From: Pilasporangium apinafurcum
Lineage: Eukaryota; Oomycota; Peronosporomycetes; Pythiales; Pythiaceae
Assembly (NCBI GenBank): GCA_001600495.1
Contig: BCKE01000049.1
Span: 59,435 to 123,434, forward strand
DNA: 64,000 nt
Direction of reading: 5' to 3'
Shown here: positions 57,101 through 64,000 of the stretch, piece by piece
Position numbering within the stretch: position 1 is the stretch's first letter
Layout of the letters: every line of letters starts with the position of its first letter
Made by a program: the position numbers and the translations under genes
The notes under the pieces: generated by a model
The model's input: only the letters and a program-made list of their open reading frames with translations
The model's database searches: none
What the model was told of the DNA's origin: nothing

Positions 57101-57419
57101 TGTGGCACTGGGAGTCCTGCAGCCGTTTGCGGACAAGCGCGTACAGCTGCTCGTGCTCGCGCTCAATGGGTGCAAGGTCATCAACCTCGCGATGTCGTTT
57201 GCGTTCCTCACAACCAGCACCATGACGCTTACTTCGCGTGCATTTGTCGCGCAGGCGTTTGTGATTCTAAACACGATCGTGTTGTTGGCGCTGTTTATGC
57301 GGCATCTGGTGATTTTCCTGGCGCTGCTCAAAAACTGGGCGACGCAGCGCAACCAAGAAGATGACAAAGAAGACAGCATGGCCATGGGCATTTTCAATGT
57401 AGGCGAGACGCGCGCATAA
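54105..57419 (+). CDS. Mucin-stalk TRP/FLC-like membrane protein 3
   Basis: A single exon of 1104 residues. The N-terminal signal/anchor (RLLVLVGLLLVVLVTS) follows a basic start. The stalk from about residue 105 to 440 is acidic, built on ETPTEEPDYEP variants of 10-13 residues (E/D, P, T, Y), distinct from the stalks of proteins 1 and 2. A further 200 Ser/Thr-rich residues follow, then the SANVIGGSNRANPPPG motif and the TM domain with PNTWELVVVLTYFQHLGSIS, YVILDFTDLFSWANF, RRLSYVILTGIVSYADRLGV and SVYPLATMASYELSMELQ. It is the most diverged of the three membrane domains (longer first loop with STSANTSGG). It ends in a short acidic tail. Confidence 0.8.
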   Translation: MMHRDGQRHWRGASLRLLVLVGLLLVVLVTSRPLTSCTRRTTAPPAATNTETPTTELTETPALTSTPATTDASDAAESSGEVAGEADRDGFGEEPASESVEESTGEPTETPTEEPDYEPTETPTETSTETSSEESTDESDYEPTVTPTEEPDDEPTETPTEEPAEEPTDESTETPTETLTEEPDYEPTETPTETPSEESTNEPTETPTEEPTEEPDYEPSEESADGSDYEPTETPTATPTATPTEEPAEDLTDEPTETPTKTPTEEPDYEPTETPSDKPNEEPTEIPSEEPTVTPTEEPDDEPTETPSGESTDEPDSEPTETPTKVPTEEPDYEPTETPTEDSTDELTETPTETPTEEPDSEPTETPTKTPSEGPTETPSEEPTEEPDYEPTETPTEEPADGPMGTPTETPTEEPDYEPTETPTEEPTDEPTETPTIAPEPTTVPAPVPSDTDNSATETPSPAASTDEATAYPGSSESTLTPTTELPTTGTPGGEPPSSSNGASSPANTVPSTSSPITPTSSFASFDDSNIEDTTDASDAHYPDTQVDSSSSSSPGATDTAVNQSPAATAAPAPVVTTAVPKTTKPSPTPTEEEAVEVEEISVKAQDEDNSVEVLADTTDAITYSDGSSTTTYEKYGRRSNSNKNTVIDATGSSSSINTSGTTVSANVIGGSNRANPPPGADIELSSAAEQTMSTLRYSSYAFTIVSALLLVVFHMLALKSPSWVSTSANTSGGRPISSFWFGPNTWELVVVLTYFQHLGSISMLELTKAPYVILDFTDLFSWANFQFYAFTSAIEARRLSYVILTGIVSYADRLGVYEGEILAYTTRCFLILFGIIFLFFAVSAVLHHIHMQRQGVSGVSIRHALFKESISVCFLGLGVALWLISVYPLATMASYELSMELQYQLTSELAVALVLLWVVIVGGVCFAFQRVRTIPLANAFQFRHHALFGTLYADSKQRFRYFFITIVILQTLTGVFTGSIQSVPDQLVVMLVTHLIFCVALGVLQPFADKRVQLLVLALNGCKVINLAMSFAFLTTSTMTLTSRAFVAQAFVILNTIVLLALFMRHLVIFLALLKNWATQRNQEDDKEDSMAMGIFNVGETRA
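54409..55430 (+). repeat. Degenerate acidic PT/EE tandem repeat in TRP-like gene 3
   Basis: Coding repeats of the form ETPTEEP(D/S)YEPTETP, with units of about 30-40 bp in shifting combinations. DNA identity between units is lower than in genes 1 and 2, so this stalk is older or under different selection. The net charge is strongly negative. Confidence 0.8.
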
Positions 57420-60400
57420 CAAAAGAAAACACCACGAATTGAAGTAGAAGTAGCGAACTGATAAAATACTTGATGTGAATATGAGTGTATATGGAAAAAG
57501 AAATGGTTCTGCATAGGTTTAAACGTCGAAAATGTCAGTCACTTACACTCTTCTTCGCTTGTTTCTCTTGTCTTCTTTTCCAATTGCATCACTATCACAA
57601 CCAAACGCACAAGACAGAATGCATAATACCAACATCAAAAGTTTATAAGTTCACGAATTTTCATTAATTTCAAGAAAGGAAGTTTTTTAATAAAGTAATG
57701 CCTCCAACAATAACAAAATATCCCACCGCGGACTCGCTCTGACGGATTCCAATGGAATCATGCCTTTCATAACCAAATTTCCAGCCCATTATACTGAACG
57801 GACCATGCACATCCATGCACTCAGCAACCACAAAAATAATATGTTGGCCAATAGCACATACTTCGGCAGTGTCGTTGTGCATGCCGGTCAAATATTCTTC
57901 GGCCAAAATCTTATTACGCAAGTGGAATCCACCAGCATCTATGCTACTAACGCACAATTGATCACTAACTACAAGCATGAATGACAATGTCTTTATGCAG
58001 GAAGTTACCATGAGCTTCGATACAATCATGAGCTATGCACTTTTCGGTGATTCAGTAGAGAATGGAATCTAACCCTGGATTTCTATTAATTTAAATATAA
58101 CGATGGAGAAGGCTACAACAGCAGCAGGTGACGTTGTCACAACGACTACTACTACCATTGCCAATTCGAGCAGTAGCATTGCGCCAGTTTTGCAGTTTGT
58201 AGCTATGGTGATGGCGATAATTCTCAAAGCTGTTGATATCACTATGATTATTTGGCCGTTAGAGATCAATGTACTGATACCAAATTGTATACGCGCGAGA
58301 TGAATTTAAAAAAATGAACGCTTCATCATTCTACACGAACAAAACCACCTCAACTGCTATCTTCATGTAGCATGTAGTGATCACAGCAAACACTTCAAAT
58401 ATTGAGAAACTGACGAACCTGGACAAAATGTAGACATGGGAATCACTTTCCCGGCAGCGATGCAGTCAGGATTGGAACGTTTACGTTTCAAAAATAAAGT
58501 GTGAATTGCATCGATTGGATTGTGATATGGCATTTGATAGGTAGGATTTAGTCATACGTTGATTATATTGTACAACCCAATGCAGAAAGCTGTATTCCAG
58601 ACGCCAATTTAGAATCTTCGACGATCAAACCAGTAGCAAATCGATGTACGTCATCTTACGTGATCACTGGAATTTCCTCGCCTCTATCTTTGACAACCAT
58701 GCAACAGCTTTTCAAAATTGTATTCATAGTATCACTATGATCCAGTTGTTGAAGCTGCTTATTCCGCAACATAAACTGTACAATGTCGCTCCATACCAGC
58801 ATGAAAAAACAAATGGGCACGTGCGAATCAGCAGCTGCACATACATAGAGTACGGTCGTGAGTGCTTTCGTTATCTACATCTTTCAACGAGATGTCGGAG
58901 AAAAGGACGAAAAATAACAAAGCTATGAGCCATGAAGCACGTTCTGTCGGTCTTCTTTTCTCTTTTTGTGATAACTAGCTGTTCTTTCTCTTAACCACCG
59001 CAGTGGTCGAAGTCAAGAGAGGAAAATGACGACGCCAATGGAGATGGAGACTGGCTTGAACGAGGCCTACAACGTAAGACCAAGAGACGGAGTAGTTAGA
59101 TGTACTTTGGATGACTAACGAAGAGATACATGAATAAACGAGAGTGATGACTTTGCAAAGTAACGTTTCCCCGTTTTATTATTATTGTTATCTACTGTTG
59201 ATAACGTCCTCCGATACTGTAATATCACTTCTATCTTAACGATGTAACGTAACGCCGTTATTGGCTCTGCAATTTGTAACCTTCCAACATTCGAAATGAA
59301 TTTCCATCAAGTTGAGACACTGAATTAATTGGGCGAAGCTCGGAAAACCCAATATCTAACCACCACTGCACAACGATATCCATATTGCAGAGAGAAGGAG
59401 GAGGATCCGTATCTTGTTATTTTTCAGACAAGATCCCATCATCTCCTTTTTATTCACCAATCCAAACACGGAATTTACCAAATGATCTCTTTTATTGGTG
59501 AAAAGTATGGTGGTACAGAGTGGGACTTGACAAACAAAAAAAAACCAGTCTGGTATTCAAGTAGGTACAATGTTCATCCACACAAATTACCTTGCAGTAG
59601 CAAGATGATCATCACCTTGGTGCAATTGATTGTTTCAGGAGGATGTCAATTCTATACAAATAAATGGCGTTGCTGTAGTCATGAAACCCTCAAGAAAACG
59701 CTTCCTAAGAATTCCCATCTATCAGGCGCCTAGTCACTAAAAGCACCGCTTATTCAGTGTTGTGTATCAGAGTGACCTCCAATTCCTAAAAACATAACTC
59801 GAAAAAACCGCCCTTTTTCACGTGGAAATTTACAAGAAATCTTACGGCATTTATTTTGAACATGAAGTATGATGAACTACCCGCATCCACCACGGATTTA
59901 AAGTTGTCAAAGTACTGTATTTGAGCACATCGCCCCTCCTAGAGCTTGAACAGCCACTTTCGTTATTTTACCAACAAGCCGATCTCATCGAAGAAAATTT
60001 TACCAATAATGAGACGTAAAGGTAGGACGAGACGAATATATCTAAATAAATTACGGAAGCATGGAAAGAAAATAAAAAAACCAAAATCTAACGGGGGCAT
60101 AAACGACCAGAAGCTTCAAAGTTCGAAACGTTCCTCGCACCCTCCCGCTACTTACTGGCCGTCTGGATCTGCTCGCTTCGCGAGGGGACTCGTGGTGAAA
60201 CCCGCAAAACAAGATCAACGGGCGCGAGCGTAAGGGGCGACGTGAAACCAGCAGTGAAGCGGCACAAAGACAGACCGACGTCTGTGTAACGCAGACCCAC
60301 ACACACACATACACACACACCCCGTTAACGCTCGTTTGCACACCACACGACGAGAAGCTACGCTTTGCTGTTTTTTCTGATTTGTTGAAAGAAACGGCGA

Positions 60401-60482
60401 AGGGTAACGTGAACTTCTTGCTCTCGACGTTGAACTTGTCACGTTCGGGTGAAAAGAGAGAGAGAGAGTAAGAACCTTAGTG
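57420..60482. other. Gene-poor 3-kb region
   Basis: No recognisable gene on either strand; the longest plus-strand frame (59329-59733, 134 codons) has no family motif or coding-like composition. A (CA)n/(AC)n microsatellite lies at about 60297-60321 and a (GA)n run at about 60453-60468; both sit close upstream of the MYB start and are probably in its 5' UTR or promoter. No transposon ends were noticed. Confidence 0.4.
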
Positions 60483-62725
60483 ATGAATCGCCGGCTGGAG
60501 ATGCTCGACATTGAAGATGACCGGGTTGATATGCATGGTGATATGCACGCTATGCGGAGTGGATCTTTAGATTCGACGCATGATCTCGATCTAATTGATT
60601 CAGGACATCATAGCGATGTATGGATGCTTGCAAAATAGCTGAGATGGGTCAGTGTTTTCGTTACTCACACTTTATTACCCTGTCTGCATTGATGGTTGTA
60701 GATGCAACTGGGATATATGCGACCGTCTGATGCCAGTTCATATGGGAACACTGAAGAACATTATGATGAAGATGACGATGGTAGCGCGAAGGGTCGTCGA
60801 AAAAGTGATTCCAATAGCAAGCGTCCATGGACGAGAGAGGTTTGCACGACATTGTGCCTGCCTGCTTAGGCACCCAAGGAAATACCAACTGTAACATCTT
60901 GATGTGAATTATGCAGGAAAATGAGAAACTCATGCAACTCGTCAAACAGTACGGAGCTAAGCGCTGGTCATTGATCGCCATGCATTTACCTGGTAGAGTT
61001 GGGAAGCAATGCCGCGAAAGGTGACCAATTTTTGTGTATTTTGGAGGAGATGAGCATGAATTCATGAACATCTTTCTGAACTGCTAGATGGCACAACCAC
61101 TTGAATCCGTCCGTACGGAAGGATGCCTGGACTGCTGAAGAAGACTATGTGATTTTTGAATGCCATAAAAACGTGGGTAATCAATGGGCGGAAATTTCCA
61201 AGATGCTGCCTGGAAGGTAGAGCTCTACCTGCTTCTTTATTGTTCGTTGACTGTACTTTATATTTACTAAGCACAAATAATTTGGCTTCCTAGAACGGAT
61301 AATGCCATAAAAAATCGATACTACTCCACGATGAGAAGAATGCAACGGCAATCTATTCGAAAGAAAGGCCCGATGCGTGAAGGGAAAAGCATTCGGGTCG
61401 CATCAGTTACTTCTTCACCAGTGCAAACCACACCACGCAACGCTCCTCCGGCTCCACAATCACAGCAGCCGCAGCAGCAGCAACAGCAACAGCGAGTGAT
61501 GCCACAGTCAGCTCTGTTCCAAAAGATGTACAATAACCCAGCCAGCGAAAGCGAACGCGTGCGTACAACTCTATTAGATTTGTAGTTGATAGTTGTTTTC
61601 AAGTACTAACTGTTATCTCATTTGACTTTGAATATAAAGTCGGAGGGTACGATGTCCACAGATTTCCAGCGAAGTTCACCGATGCCAGGAAGGCAACAAC
61701 CACTTACCTACCCAATGCCTAGCTACTCTGCGCCAAGCAATATGAACTCAGAACTAAATCAAACCCATGGTGGAAGCAACCAGGGAGAGCCATTTGATTA
61801 CACCCCACTGCAGACCACGCATCAACCACGAACGAACTCCATGCCCTCGACTTTAGTACCCATGAACATGATGCATTCATACTCGCAACAGCAGCAGTAT
61901 ACACCCAGTGATCAACCATCGCTGTATGCCAACTCGAGTACGTTCTCGAATGATGCACGTGGCTTACTTTCCGCTCCTCCATCTCATGGTATGCAGGTAT
62001 TAGTACATATATGGCCGGATATGCGACACTTGTGCTGATTTTCTGGATACTCATTTATTATCTTATAGTTGCAAGCCACCAGCACTATCAGTTCCGCACA
62101 GGAGACCCAGCTCCCGTCAATCTTCCGCACAAGCGCATAATAGACGAAATCCAAGGGAACCAGCGCGACTTGTGGAAAAATGAAAGTCCTGTCTCAGTCA
62201 CAGCGCGTATATTTCGAGGAACGCAACAACAGCAGCATATCCAGCAGCAAGAACGCTCCCAGAGCGACTCCGTAGGTTCATCGCCTTCGCTAGGTATGTC
62301 AGCGCCTATCGGCAATGATACTTTCAAGCCCGTTCTCCCGCAATATAGACCATCGCCAAGTATGAGCCATTTTGGGAGCATGGAGCAGGTATGGATGGAT
62401 GACTACATGTGATACAGTAATAGGGGAATGTACCTTAAATGTTTCGTGTTCATTGTTGTTGTTGTTGTTGTTGTGCTGCATTTATATTAACGAGTAGCTT
62501 CCGAGCGGAATCAATTCTTTTCGAAGACTGACATCTCACCCGTTTATGCCCTCGAACAATAACAACAACGACAGCAATAATCAGATGAACACAGTCAATC
62601 AGCAATCCCAAGCAGATCCGCAATTCGAATTGTTCAACCTAGATCCATTTGACAATGACCTGAAGTCGTCTCTACCTGAAAATGTGGAGTTTAACTCTTC
62701 TCCTGCCAATAGATCCTCAAGATGA
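60483..62725 (+). CDS. R2R3-type MYB transcription factor
   Basis: Eight exons close in frame: 60483-60617, 60702-60839, 60917-61020, 61088-61216, 61294-61558, 61640-61988, 62069-62388 and 62498-62725 (555 residues). Two MYB repeats are seen. R2 is RPWTREENEKLMQLVKQYG, then KRWSLIAMHLPGRVGKQCRE, then RWHNHLNP. R3 is KDAWTAEEDYVIFECHKNVG, then NQWAEISKMLPGRTDNAIKN, then RYYSTMRR. The spacing of Trp residues and the GRxxxQCRER / GRTDNAIKN recognition helices are canonical. Introns split both recognition helices after the AG of GR codons. The C-terminal half is Gln/Ser/Pro/Asn-rich (activation-type). Oomycete R2R3 MYBs regulate sporulation genes; which targets apply here is unknown. Confidence 0.92.
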
Positions 62726-63490
62726 TTGCTTGTGTATCGTTCCCAGTCATATGTGCTGCCTTTTACCTGATATATATGGATTCCAAAAGCAAATAATAAA
62801 TCAGCAAGACAGCGCTCAAGTTAATGCCGTCCGTGCTGAAGAGGGATGTGCAAATTACCAGTAGTTCCTCCTCCATTCTTGCAACTTTCTCGCCCGTCAT
62901 CATACGCGTGGTATATTACAAAGATAAAGCTACAATACACAAAAAATGAACAAGTGGACGCCGTGTCACATGCTAATCAAACTTTTTTCCGGCCATATCC
63001 ATCTATCACTCGAAGCAATCAATGGTTCCCAAGCTACCAATCTTGCCTGCATTCATTCGTCACCTGACTGAAGAAAGGCCAATGAAACCCATCCACTTCA
63101 ACTGCTGCACAGTCACTCTCGCACAAGTACCTGTTACCTTGGTAAAATATACAACCTGCTTTTGGTGACCATATTGGGAGCCTGTATTGATCAGATAAGT
63201 CTACAAGGTCCACCTTCCCCCTCTATTCTTGCAACCATTTTTCCCATACAATACATCTTCAAGATCAACTGGGATCACCCTCAATTAGCAACACTTCACA
63301 TACTGGGTCTCTGTGACATTTTGTCTCATCGTTCTGAGAGAGGCTACTATTATGGGTGTATTCGATTTGGAGGCGTAATACTCGGCTAATAGTTCAGTCG
63401 AAGAAACAAGCAGAAAACAAGAAGAAACGGAACCCTGCACGCGGGCATTTCTCGTGCTACTTTATCTGTTCGCAGTGTGAAGGGCGCATC
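62726..63490. other. Intergenic, MYB / PH-domain gene
   Basis: No supported gene; the region includes the 3' UTR of MYB and the promoter of the next gene. A few short frames without motif. Confidence 0.4.
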
Positions 63491-64000
63491 ATGGGCGGCC
63501 AGTGGATCGTGCAGGAAGGATACTTACTCTGTAAGAGCGAGAAAGTTGCCCCCACACACAATCCGCTTAGTCCGACGGCCGCGGCACAGGCTGCACTTCG
63601 TCACTTGAAGCCCCAAGACCAACTCGTGGAACGCTACGTCGTGCTTTCGATGAATCGGAAACTAGAATTTTTCGATAATAATTCTGAAACACGCGTACGT
63701 GTTGAAGCAGCGTATCTGCAAGGATTCTGTGGGTGGGACGGCGATGGCCTGTTGAAGGTAGACTCGTATGGGATTGAGTTGAAGTTGGAGAAAAAAGCCA
63801 ATACGCGCATGCTTGTTGCGGCGTTTAACCGGTTAGATTTGGATAAGTGGTGTCGTGCTTTCCAAGGTACGTGTTGTAATACCATGCGATTGTTTAAATG
63901 TGCATGTATAGCAGTGTGTGTATGCTTTGTATATAAAAAATCTTTGCATGCATGGTTTGATGTGAAGTTAGGATATTATGTATTATGCAGTTATGGTTCT
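63491..64000 (+). CDS. PH-domain protein, first exon (partial, runs off the window)
   Basis: The first exon 63491-63866 (donor GTACGT, phase 1) encodes about 125 residues. It begins MGGQWIVQEGYLLCKSEKVA and continues with ERYVVLSMNRKLEFFDNNSE, a GWDGDGLLKVD loop and ANTRMLVAAFNRLDLDKWCR. The order of strands, and the final helix with a conserved Trp in DKWCRAF, are those of a pleckstrin-homology domain, which binds phosphoinositides or proteins at membranes. The rest lies beyond 64000, so the full architecture is unknown. Confidence 0.75.
   Translation, partial: MGGQWIVQEGYLLCKSEKVAPTHNPLSPTAAAQAALRHLKPQDQLVERYVVLSMNRKLEFFDNNSETRVRVEAAYLQGFCGWDGDGLLKVDSYGIELKLEKKANTRMLVAAFNRLDLDKWCRAFQGTCCNTMRLFKCACIAVCVCFVYKKSLHAWFDVKLGYYVLCSYGS

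Noticed and set aside
56666-57514. 282-codon minus-strand frame opposite TRP-like gene 3
   Set aside because: Cys/Asn/Thr-rich complement of the TM-coding sequence; no independent support.
59329-59733. 134-codon ORF in the gene-poor region
   Set aside because: No family resemblance or hydrophobic/charge pattern of a real protein; probably chance.

Overview
The window looks like nuclear DNA of an oomycete (stramenopile). Genes are dense, on both strands, and cut by short GT-AG introns (mostly about 60-125 nt). The gene set fits an organism with a motile flagellated stage and osmotrophic feeding: a CEP70-like basal-body protein, the WASH-complex subunit SWIP, tandem SWEET sugar transporters, a K+-independent H+-pyrophosphatase, a class C GPCR fused to a bacterial-type solute-binding domain, and fungal-type TRP/FLC membrane proteins carrying mucin-like stalks. 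Genus cannot be fixed from sequence alone. No transposon, retroelement, rRNA or CRISPR array was recognised. tRNA genes were not searched exhaustively.

Layout. 0.4-8.5 kb: an intronless GIN/DUF2807 beta-helix protein, a six-repeat helicase-associated-domain protein without a helicase, a six-TM cyclic-nucleotide-type K+ channel in five exons, and an ER J-domain membrane protein in six exons. 8.5-12.8 kb: a divergent promoter with five ACGGTA boxes, then CEP70. 12.9-18.3 kb: four tandem SWEET genes, all on the minus strand. 19.2-26.5 kb: an ER/secretory type I membrane protein, a 54-residue spliced microprotein and WASHC4/SWIP. 27.4-38.1 kb: the solute-binding GPCR, a mitochondrial branched-chain acyl-CoA dehydrogenase, the H+-PPase, a DCAF15-like protein and an unrecognised gene. 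39-57.4 kb: three paralogous mucin-stalk TRP-like proteins, interrupted by an LRR gene, a small two-TM ORF and a ferroportin. 57.4-60.5 kb: a gene-poor stretch. 60.5-64 kb: an R2R3-type MYB gene and the first exon of a PH-domain gene.

The strongest candidate for something undescribed is the trio of membrane proteins at 39-57 kb. Each has a secretion signal, hundreds of residues of Thr/Ser/Pro/Glu tandem repeats (a different repeat in each copy), a conserved NVIGG-type juxtamembrane motif, and the same polytopic domain resembling the fungal TRP/FLC family. This suggests a surface tether or wall-contact sensor whose stalk length and chemistry change quickly while the channel-like body is conserved. 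The repeats are near-perfect at DNA level in copy 1, and copy 2 contains an assembly gap inside its repeat.

Exon models below were built by hand from splice sites and frame continuity. Where a model is given exon by exon, the phases close without a stop. Family names rest on motif recall, not on a database search.
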